Source of the DNA: an uncultured Psychroserpens sp.
GTDB lineage: Bacteria > Bacteroidota > Bacteroidia > Flavobacteriales > Flavobacteriaceae
Length of the DNA: 64,000 nucleotides
Assembly: GCA_947488655.1 (NCBI GenBank)
Contig: CANKZZ010000002.1
Location: 310,001-374,000, forward strand
Direction: 5' to 3'
The notes below the pieces were generated by a model, which was not told where the DNA came from, did not search any database, and saw nothing but the letters and a program-made list of their open reading frames with translations. Both the position numbers and the translations under genes were made by a program. Of this stretch, positions 16,635-24,309 are shown piece after piece (the first letter of the stretch is position 1; the number at the start of each line of letters is the position of its first letter).

Positions 16635-18583
16635 AGAAAAAGAAAGTCAATTTAAGAGATTTAAAACCAAATTCAAAGGAACAACATTCTCACGATGATG
16701 GTCACGACCACGGAGATGGTAGCGCATTCAAAACATACATTCCTGCTATCATAAGTTTTGTAATGTTAATTGTAGGTATCGCTGTAGATTATTTTGATGC
16801 GATTCCTCAATTTAAAGGATGGATTCGAGTAGTTTGGTACACTTTAGCATATATTCCAGTTGGATTTCCAGTAATTAAAGAAGGATGGAAAAGCCTTATA
16901 AAAGGCGATGTTTTTACCGAGTTCTTTTTAATGTCTATTGCCACGATTGGTGCATTTATAATTGGTGAATATCCAGAAGGTGTTGCAGTAATGTTATTTT
17001 ATGCAGTAGGAGAATTATTTCAAAATGCAGCAGTAAATAGAGCAAAAGGAAATATTAAAGCATTATTGGATGTTAGACCAAAAGAAGCCAATGTATTTCG
17101 TGATGGTGACTATATAAGTGTGTCGCCAGAAGCTGTAAATATTGGAGAGAAAATTCAAGTTCGTGTAGGTGAAAAAATTCCATTGGATGGTATTTTATTA
17201 TCCGAAAAAGCATCTTTAAATACTGCAGCATTAACAGGCGAAAGTAAACCAGATACAATTACAAAAGGCGAAAAAGTATTTGCAGGTAGTATTAATATGG
17301 ATGGCGTTATTGAAATTGAAACCACCAAAGAATTTAAAGATAGTTCCATTGCTCGGATTTTGGATATGGTACAGAACGCAACAGCTCGCAAATCCAAAAC
17401 CGAATTATTCATCAGACAATTTGCTCGTATTTACACACCAATAGTTGTGTTTTTAGCAATAGGTGTTACGTTTCTACCATACTTTTTTGTAGATGATTAT
17501 GTTTTTAGAGATTGGCTATACAGAGCCTTAATTTTCTTGGTGATTTCTTGTCCTTGTGCTTTGGTAATATCCATTCCGTTGGGTTATTTCGGAGGATTGG
17601 GAGCAGCTTCAAAAAATGGAATTTTATTTAAAGGCGCTTCCTTTTTAGATGCAATGACCAAGATAAACACGTTGGTGATGGATAAAACAGGAACGGTTAC
17701 TAAAGGTGTTTTCAAAATAAAAGAAATCAAAGCAATTGGTTGGGATGAAAAAGAGTTTATGCAGTACTTGATGGCTATGGAAGAACAATCCACACATCCT
17801 ATCGCAAAAGCCATTTTAGAATATAAAGCAGAAGGCGAAGATTATGGGGCTTCTGAAGTATCTGAAATAGCAGGAAAAGGGTTAAAAGGTATTGTAAATG
17901 GTAAGACTGTTTTAGTTGGTAATAAAGCCCTAATGACAGCAAATAATATTAAAGTTTTAGAGGAAACAGAAACTATCGTTGAATCTATAGTATTAGTATC
18001 TATAGCCAATACATTTGCAGGTTATGTTGTTATTGCAGATGAATTAAAAGAAGATGCAAAAGAAACAATTACAGCCTTACATAAAGTTGGTATTAATAAT
18101 ATAATGATGCTTTCTGGAGATAAGGATTCAATTACCCAACAAGTCGCTAAAGAGTTGAATATCAAAAATGCTAAAGGTGGTTTGTTACCAGAAGATAAAT
18201 TAAATGAAGTTGAGCTTTTAAAACAAAATCCTGAAAATAAAATTGCATTTATAGGTGATGGTATTAATGACGCACCAGTTTTAGCAGCAAGTGATGTAGG
18301 GATTGCAATGGGTGGTTTAGGTAGTGATGTAGCTATTGAAACAGCAGATGTTATCATTCAAACAGACCAACCTTCAAAAGTGGTAAAAGCGATTAAAATT
18401 AGTCGTTCCACTCGTAAAATTGTATGGCAAAACATCATTTTAGCATTTGGAGTAAAAGTAATTGTTCTGATTTTAGGAGCAGGTGGTTTAGCAACAATGT
18501 GGGAAGCGGTTTTTGCAGATGTAGGTGTAGCATTATTAGCAATATTAAATGCAGTTAGATTACAACGAATGAGATGGAGTTAA
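16631..18583 (+). CDS. cadA: Zn/Cd/Pb-exporting P1B-type ATPase
   Basis: This inner-membrane ATPase pumps Zn, Cd, Pb or Co from the cytosol. It has 650 residues and lacks an N-terminal HMA domain; instead it has a short His/Asp-rich stretch (HSHDDGHDHGDG, residues 20-31) as a likely metal sensor. The phosphatase motif LTGESKP, the transmembrane metal site SCPCALV (Cys307, Cys309) followed by ISIPLGYFGG, the phosphorylated Asp351 (MDKTGT), the STHPIAKAI HP locus and GDGINDAP are all intact. The last helix contains FADVGVALLAILNA, whose Asp is typical of the Zn/Cd class. It is coupled to the DUF3703 gene upstream. The likely division of labour is that CadA exports to the periplasm and the Czc complex exports out of the cell. 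Confidence 0.93.
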   Translation: MKKKKVNLRDLKPNSKEQHSHDDGHDHGDGSAFKTYIPAIISFVMLIVGIAVDYFDAIPQFKGWIRVVWYTLAYIPVGFPVIKEGWKSLIKGDVFTEFFLMSIATIGAFIIGEYPEGVAVMLFYAVGELFQNAAVNRAKGNIKALLDVRPKEANVFRDGDYISVSPEAVNIGEKIQVRVGEKIPLDGILLSEKASLNTAALTGESKPDTITKGEKVFAGSINMDGVIEIETTKEFKDSSIARILDMVQNATARKSKTELFIRQFARIYTPIVVFLAIGVTFLPYFFVDDYVFRDWLYRALIFLVISCPCALVISIPLGYFGGLGAASKNGILFKGASFLDAMTKINTLVMDKTGTVTKGVFKIKEIKAIGWDEKEFMQYLMAMEEQSTHPIAKAILEYKAEGEDYGASEVSEIAGKGLKGIVNGKTVLVGNKALMTANNIKVLEETETIVESIVLVSIANTFAGYVVIADELKEDAKETITALHKVGINNIMMLSGDKDSITQQVAKELNIKNAKGGLLPEDKLNEVELLKQNPENKIAFIGDGINDAPVLAASDVGIAMGGLGSDVAIETADVIIQTDQPSKVVKAIKISRSTRKIVWQNIILAFGVKVIVLILGAGGLATMWEAVFADVGVALLAILNAVRLQRMRWS

Positions 18584-18644
18584 CCATTAAACTTCTGTTA
18601 AACAAAATAAGGAGTTGTTAAATTTTTGTAACTTCGCAATCAGT

Positions 18645-19058
18645 ATGAAGCAAGTATTCCATAAAATAATGTCTTTAGCAATGGCTTTTGTAGTGTTATT
18701 CTCTACAATGTCATTTACTATGAATATGCATTATTGCGGAGATACTTTAGTAGAAACGGCTATTTTCCATAAAGCCAAAGGTTGCGGTATGGAAATGGGC
18801 AACCCTTCAACCGAAAGCTGTTCAATTACCAAGAAAAATTGTTGTGATGATAAACAATTAGCAATTGAAGGTCAAGATGAGTTACAACTTACCATTGATA
18901 AAATTTCTTTTGAGCAACAGGTATTCATCGCTTCATTTGTTTACACTTATATTAACCTTTTTGAAGGGTTAGAAAAAAACGTTTCTTCTTACGAAGAATA
19001 CAAACCACCACTCGTCGTCAGGCAAATCTTCAAGATTGACGAGACGTATTTAATTTGA
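18645..19058 (+). CDS. Small secreted HYC/CC-type metal-associated protein
   Basis: This 137-residue protein starts at the ATG at 18645 (MKQVFHKIMS), with a signal peptide ending near residue 25. Landmarks are MHYCGDTLVE directly after the signal, GCGMEMGN with two further Met, CSITKKNCCDDK, a hydrophobic segment (FIASFVYTYINLFEG) and a YKPPLVV motif near the end. This HYC...CC...PP layout is shared with a family of small Bacteroidota proteins next to metal RND pumps. Here it precedes cusA by 272 bases. A role as periplasmic copper-binding accessory is inferred. A TAACTTCG at 18629-18636, similar to a -7 box, lies 9 bases before the ATG. Confidence 0.65.
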   Translation: MKQVFHKIMSLAMAFVVLFSTMSFTMNMHYCGDTLVETAIFHKAKGCGMEMGNPSTESCSITKKNCCDDKQLAIEGQDELQLTIDKISFEQQVFIASFVYTYINLFEGLEKNVSSYEEYKPPLVVRQIFKIDETYLI

Positions 19059-19330
19059 TTTTTAAACAATAGACTGTGTTATCCTATGGCTTTATGCTAT
19101 GTGGATAATTTGTTGTATTCGGTGTTTTCTTAATACCGAATGAACTTTAAAATGATTGATAATGAATTTGAATTATATTTTCTTTAGATGAAATAGAAAA
19201 TATAAGCATAGCCAAAGTTACGGTTCTATTTTATATTGAAATATAAAGGAAATAGAAACGAATTCAATCGATTATTTTGAAGATTATTGGGTATCATACC
19301 AATGTCTAATTGTTTAATAATCAAAAGCCA
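19059..19330 (+). promoter_or_regulatory. cusA leader region with inverted repeat
   Basis: These 272 bases separate the small HYC/CC protein from cusA. They contain a 7-bp inverted repeat, ATTCGGT at 19117-19123 and ACCGAAT at 19135-19141, which could be a regulator site or weak hairpin. GAAATAGAAAATATAA-like and GAAATATAAAGGAAATAG-like sequences also recur between 19189 and 19258. No -7 box or riboswitch is convincingly recognised. It is the largest gap in the cargo and the natural place for the promoter of the copper block. Confidence 0.4.
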
Positions 19331-22300
19331 ATGCTAAATAAAAGCATCAAATTTTTAATCGAAAATAAACTCGTAGCAGTTTTATTACTTGTCCTATTTA
19401 TAGGTTGGGGAACTGTTAACGCACCATTTAATTGGGATACTGGATTTCTGCCAAGTAATCCTGTAGCTGTAGATGCAATTCCAGATATAGGTGAAAACCA
19501 ACAAATTGTATTCACAAAGTGGGATGGTCGTTCGCCACAAGATATCGAAGACCAAATTACTTATCCATTAACGACTTCTTTACTCGGGATTCCAGGAGTA
19601 AAAACCATTCGTAGTTCGTCTATGTTTGGGTTTTCAAGTATCTATATCATTTTTGAAGAAGATATAGAGTTTTATTGGAGTCGAAGTCGTATTCTAGAAA
19701 AACTGAACTCATTACCAAGTGGATTATTACCTGAAGATGTGAATCCTGCTTTGGGTCCAGATGCCACAGGATTAGGACAAATATTTTGGTACACGCTGGA
19801 AGGTCGAGATGAAAACGGAAATGTTACTGGTGGTTGGGATTTACACGAACTGCGTAGCATTCAAGATTACTATGTAAAATATGCTTTATCTAGTGCAAGC
19901 GGTGTTTCTGAAGTCGCTTCCATTGGTGGTTATGTACAGGAGTACCAAGTTGATGTCAATCCAGAATTAATGCGTCAATATAACATTAGTTTAAACCAGA
20001 TTGTAAAAGCGGTTAAAAGTAGCAATCAAGATATTGGTGCGCAGACTTTAGAAATCAATCAAGCTGAATATTTAGTGCGTGGTTTGGGTTATGTGAAATC
20101 TGTTGAAGATATTGAAAACGCTGTAGTGACTTCTGAAGATTTTACCTCAATTAAAATTAAAGACATAGGTAAAGTATCATTAGGTCCAGCAACACGAAGA
20201 GGTTTATTGGATAAAGAAGGTGCGGAAGTGGTTGGTGGTGTTGTAGTAGCACGATATGGTGCAAATCCAATGGAAGTCATTAACAATGTAAAGGCGCAAA
20301 TTGAGGAACTGAAAGGTGGATTACCAACAAAAGTATTGGCAGACGGTAGAACATCTCAATTAACAATCGTTCCTTTCTATGATCGTACCGAATTGATTCA
20401 TGAAACATTAGACACGCTTAATGAAGCATTGACACTAGAAATATTAATTACCATTTTGGTTATTATTGTTATGGTTTTCAATTTAAGAGCTTCTATTTTA
20501 ATTTCTGGATTGCTGCCTGTCGCCGTATTAATGGTATTTGTTACCATGAAACTGTTTAACGTTGATGCCAATATTGTAGCCCTTTCAGGAATTGCTATTG
20601 CTATTGGAACTATGGTAGATGTAGGCGTCATTCTCGCAGAGAACATGATTCGCCATCTCGATGATAAAAAATTACGATTGCGTGACGATGGAACATCATT
20701 TACCACAGATGAAATAATTTATAATGCCACAGCCGAAGTTTCTGGAGCGATTTTAACTGCGGTATTAACCACAATTATCAGTTTTGTTCCTGTGTTTACA
20801 ATGATTGGTGCAGAAGGAAAACTATTTAGACCACTTGCTTTTACCAAAACGATGGCGTTATCAGCATCTTTGGTCATTGCATTGTTTTTAATTCCACCAT
20901 TTGCAGCTTATTTATTCAGAAAAACATCACTTAAAAATTCTTTTAAGCATATTTTAAATGGTGCTTTAATAATTGCTGGAATCGCAATTATAGGTGTTGG
21001 ATATTGGTTAGGTATAATTTTAATTGCTTTTGGTGTCACAGGTTTATTGGGAGTTTCGGGAAAACTGAACAAAAAGAATAGCAATCTTGTTAATATCATC
21101 ATCTCTTGTGCTGCTATTGTATTCTTACTTGCTGAATATTGGAGACCGCTAGGTTTTGACAGAAGTATCTTCATCAACTTAATTTTTGTCGCTATCATTT
21201 GCTTCGGAATTTTAGGGATATTTTCAATTTTCAGAAGGTATTATGGACAGATTTTAAACTGGGCTTTAGCAAACAAACTCTTGTTTTTAATGATACCAAC
21301 TACCGTGCTTATTTCTGGTATTTGGATAATGAACAATACTGGAAAAGAATTTATGCCATCTTTAAATGAAGGTTCATTTTTATTAATGCCAACCTCATTG
21401 CCACATTCTGGTATTGAAGAAAACAAAAGAGTGCTTCAACAATTAGATATGGCAGTAGCTACTATTCCAGAAATTGAAACTGTAGTTGGAAAAGCTGGTC
21501 GAACAGAATCGGCTTTAGACCCAGCACCTTTGTCGATGTATGAAAATATAATTCAATACAAATCTGAATATATGCGAAATTCCGAAGGTAAAAGGCAACG
21601 TTACAAAGTAAATGAGGACGGTTTATTTGAATTGAAAGATGGTAGTTTATTTCATAACCAAAATATAGCAGTCAGTTCGAGCGCAGTCGAGAACAAAGCG
21701 GCAAGAATTTCGGCATCTACTAATCTAACAAATGAACAACTAATTGAAGACGATAATGGAGAATACTACAGAAATTGGCGACCAGAAATACAATCACCAG
21801 GCGATATTTGGAATGAAATCGTTAAAGTTACCAAATTACCAGGCGTTACTTCCGCACCAAAATTACAACCCATAGAAACCAGATTGGTCATGCTTCAAAC
21901 AGGTATGCGAGCACCAATGGGAATAAAAGTAAAAGGACAAGATTTAAAACAAATTGAAGCGTTTGGTTTGCAATTGGAAAGTCTTTTAAAACAGGCAGAA
22001 GGTGTTAAGGTTGAAGCTGTTTTTGCAGATAGAATTGTTGGTAAACCGTATTTGCTCATTGATATTGATAGGGAAAAGATAGCACGTTATGGTGTGTCAA
22101 TTGAAGATGTACAAAACGTGCTAAAGGTTGCAATAGGTGGTATGGCTTTAACGCAAACGGTTGAAGGTAGAGAGCGTTATGCTGTTAGAGTACGTTATCC
22201 AAGAGAGTTGCGTGGTAATCCAGAAGATATAAAAGGCATTTATATTCCTGTTGAAAAAGGAAGCCCTGTTCCATTAAGTGAGTTAGCGACTATTAGGTAT

Positions 22301-23092
22301 GAGCAAGGTCCACAGGTAATTAAAAGTGAGGACACCTTTTTAGTGGGTTATGTATTGTTTGATAAAATAGATGGGTTTGCAGAAGTTGATGTTGTTGAAA
22401 ATGCACAAGCGTTGTTTAAACAGAAAATAGATTCAGGAGAATTAACTGTTCCTAAAGGCATCAGCTATAAATTTACGGGAACTTATGAAAATCAGTTGCG
22501 AGCTGAAAAAACATTATCAGTTGTCGTTCCATTAGCCCTTGCTATTATTTTCATCATTCTGTATTTCCAGTTCAAATCTGTTACTACTTCACTAATGGTA
22601 TTTACGGGAATAACGGTTGCATTTGCAGGTGGTTTTATCATGCTATGGCTTTACGGTCAAGATTGGTTTTTCAATTTTAGTTTGTTTGGAGAAAATATGC
22701 GAGACCTTTTCAATATGAAAACCATCAATTTAAGTGTGGCAGTTTGGGTAGGTTTCATAGCTCTATTTGGTATTGCAACAGATGATGGCGTTGTTATGGC
22801 AACATACCTCACACAAACTTTTGAGCGTGAAAAACCTGCCGATACAAATAGCATTAGAGCTTCCGCTTTACAAGCAGCCGAAAAACGTATTCGTCCGTGT
22901 TTAATGACAACGGTTACTACCATTTTGGCGCTGTTACCAGTATTGACATCCACAGGAAAAGGAAGTGATATTATGATACCTATGGCAATTCCAATATTTG
23001 GAGGCATGGTTATAGACATTACCTCTTATTTTATTGTGCCAGTATTATATAGCTGGAGAGAAGAGTTTAAATTGAAAAGAGCAAACAAATGA
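19331..23092 (+). CDS. cusA: CusA-type Cu/Ag RND efflux pump
   Basis: This inner-membrane proton-driven pump is predicted to export Cu(I) or Ag(I). It has 1253 residues from the ATG at 19331 (MLNKSIKFLIENKL); a TTG seven codons upstream is also in frame. The fourth-helix motif is AIAIGTMVDVGVILAEN, the Cu/Ag type rather than the DFG type of the pump at 10255. The porter domain shows the methionine-rich path (GSFLLMPTSLPHSG; ALDPAPLSMYE; LQTGMRAPMGIKV). Two insertions relative to E. coli CusA are visible: about 100 residues with extra hydrophobic segments (residues 530-640), common in Bacteroidota members, and a periplasmic one (about 755-815) that includes a peptide encoded by a palindromic repeat. 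The outer-membrane factor gene overlaps its stop by 4 bases (ATGA); the CusB adaptor is encoded 8 kb downstream. Confidence 0.93.
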   Translation: MLNKSIKFLIENKLVAVLLLVLFIGWGTVNAPFNWDTGFLPSNPVAVDAIPDIGENQQIVFTKWDGRSPQDIEDQITYPLTTSLLGIPGVKTIRSSSMFGFSSIYIIFEEDIEFYWSRSRILEKLNSLPSGLLPEDVNPALGPDATGLGQIFWYTLEGRDENGNVTGGWDLHELRSIQDYYVKYALSSASGVSEVASIGGYVQEYQVDVNPELMRQYNISLNQIVKAVKSSNQDIGAQTLEINQAEYLVRGLGYVKSVEDIENAVVTSEDFTSIKIKDIGKVSLGPATRRGLLDKEGAEVVGGVVVARYGANPMEVINNVKAQIEELKGGLPTKVLADGRTSQLTIVPFYDRTELIHETLDTLNEALTLEILITILVIIVMVFNLRASILISGLLPVAVLMVFVTMKLFNVDANIVALSGIAIAIGTMVDVGVILAENMIRHLDDKKLRLRDDGTSFTTDEIIYNATAEVSGAILTAVLTTIISFVPVFTMIGAEGKLFRPLAFTKTMALSASLVIALFLIPPFAAYLFRKTSLKNSFKHILNGALIIAGIAIIGVGYWLGIILIAFGVTGLLGVSGKLNKKNSNLVNIIISCAAIVFLLAEYWRPLGFDRSIFINLIFVAIICFGILGIFSIFRRYYGQILNWALANKLLFLMIPTTVLISGIWIMNNTGKEFMPSLNEGSFLLMPTSLPHSGIEENKRVLQQLDMAVATIPEIETVVGKAGRTESALDPAPLSMYENIIQYKSEYMRNSEGKRQRYKVNEDGLFELKDGSLFHNQNIAVSSSAVENKAARISASTNLTNEQLIEDDNGEYYRNWRPEIQSPGDIWNEIVKVTKLPGVTSAPKLQPIETRLVMLQTGMRAPMGIKVKGQDLKQIEAFGLQLESLLKQAEGVKVEAVFADRIVGKPYLLIDIDREKIARYGVSIEDVQNVLKVAIGGMALTQTVEGRERYAVRVRYPRELRGNPEDIKGIYIPVEKGSPVPLSELATIRYEQGPQVIKSEDTFLVGYVLFDKIDGFAEVDVVENAQALFKQKIDSGELTVPKGISYKFTGTYENQLRAEKTLSVVVPLALAIIFIILYFQFKSVTTSLMVFTGITVAFAGGFIMLWLYGQDWFFNFSLFGENMRDLFNMKTINLSVAVWVGFIALFGIATDDGVVMATYLTQTFEREKPADTNSIRASALQAAEKRIRPCLMTTVTTILALLPVLTSTGKGSDIMIPMAIPIFGGMVIDITSYFIVPVLYSWREEFKLKRANK
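21670..21693. repeat. Flavobacteria-type palindromic repeat inside cusA
   Basis: The core TTCGAGCGCAGTCGAGAA (21675-21692) is an imperfect palindrome that I recognise as a dispersed, usually intergenic, repeat in many Flavobacteriaceae genomes. Here it is read in frame as SSSAVEN within a variable periplasmic insertion of CusA. Its GC content is well above that of the surrounding gene. Its identity as a dispersed repeat is from memory; there is no second clear copy in this window. Confidence 0.6.
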
Positions 23093-24306
23093 AAAGAATA
23101 ATTTATACACTCATCGGTTTATTAACTTTTAGTGTTTCTAATGCACAAGAATTAGAAACGCTTATTAATGAAGCATTAAATAACAATCCTGAAATTCAAA
23201 AGTTTGAATTTCAGTATAGTATTGCTTCCGAAAAAGTAAACGAAGTCAACACCATTCCTAATACCGAGTTTGGTGTAGGTTACTTTGTGAGCGAACCAGA
23301 AACACGAACAGGAGCGCAACGATTTAAAGTATCGGCTAAACAAATGTTACCGTGGTTTGGTACAATTACTTCACGAGAAAATTATATCAGTTCATTAGCG
23401 GATGCAAAATATGAAGACATCGTTATTGCAAAGCGAAAATTGATGGCTTCCGTATCACAATCCTACTATAATTTATACGCCAACAAAGCGAAACAAGAGG
23501 TGCTAATAGAAAATATTAAACTATTGGAAACCTATGAGACATTGGCTCTAACATCGGTTGAGGTTGGTAAAGCATCAGCTGTAGATGTGTTGCGATTACA
23601 AATGCGTCAAAATGAAATGCAACAACTAAAAGATGTTTTAAGTCAACAGTTTTTAGCAGAACAAACTAATTTGAATAATCTTTTGAATAGGGAAAATGAT
23701 ATTGCTATTACTGTGGTAGATAGTTTAATGATGCCTTCAGAAGACTTTGAAGTCACTACTAAAAATTTAGCATTACATCCCGAATTGTTGAAGTATGATA
23801 AACTATTTCAATCCATAGAGCAATCAGAATTGTTAAATCAAAAAGAAAGTAGTCCTATGATTGGTTTTGGCTTGGACTATATCAATGTTTCCGAAAGACC
23901 AGATATGAATTTCTCGGATAACGGTAAAGATATTGTGATGCCAATGGTTTCGGTGTCCATCCCAATATTCAATAAGAAATACAAATCTCAAACCAAGCAA
24001 AATAAGTTGCAACAACAGGAAATTACGGCTCAAAAACAAGAACGATTAAACACTTTGGAAACGCTTTTAAGCAAGGCGATTAATGAGCGTATTTCGACAA
24101 GAATAAGTTATGAGACTCAAACCAAGAACTTAAAACAAGCCAAAGATGCTGAAGACATTTTAATCAAAAGCTACGAAACAGGAACGATTGATTTTAATGA
24201 TGTTCTTGATATTCAAGAATTACAACTAAAATTTCAAATGAACCAAATAGAATCTGTGAAGACCTACTATGTTCAGAGTACTATAATTAATTATTTAATT
24301 CAGTAA
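23089..24306 (+). CDS. TolC/CusC-type outer-membrane efflux factor
   Basis: This 405-residue outer-membrane channel has a signal peptide (MKRIIYTLIGLLTFSVSNA, cut before QELETL). Two repeats of the outer-membrane-factor fold are visible: LINEALNNNPEIQKFEFQY with VGKASAVDVLRLQMRQNEM, and LALHPELLKYDKLF with SYETGTIDFNDVLDIQELQL. It starts inside the cusA stop codon (ATGA), so translation is coupled and it most likely serves the CusBA pump. It is shorter and less acylation-prone than E. coli CusC because no lipobox cysteine is present. It is separate from the fused factor at the C-terminus of the czc pump, so the island carries two different outer-membrane factors. Confidence 0.9.
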   Translation: MKRIIYTLIGLLTFSVSNAQELETLINEALNNNPEIQKFEFQYSIASEKVNEVNTIPNTEFGVGYFVSEPETRTGAQRFKVSAKQMLPWFGTITSRENYISSLADAKYEDIVIAKRKLMASVSQSYYNLYANKAKQEVLIENIKLLETYETLALTSVEVGKASAVDVLRLQMRQNEMQQLKDVLSQQFLAEQTNLNNLLNRENDIAITVVDSLMMPSEDFEVTTKNLALHPELLKYDKLFQSIEQSELLNQKESSPMIGFGLDYINVSERPDMNFSDNGKDIVMPMVSVSIPIFNKKYKSQTKQNKLQQQEITAQKQERLNTLETLLSKAINERISTRISYETQTKNLKQAKDAEDILIKSYETGTIDFNDVLDIQELQLKFQMNQIESVKTYYVQSTIINYLIQ

Positions 24307-24309
24307 ACA

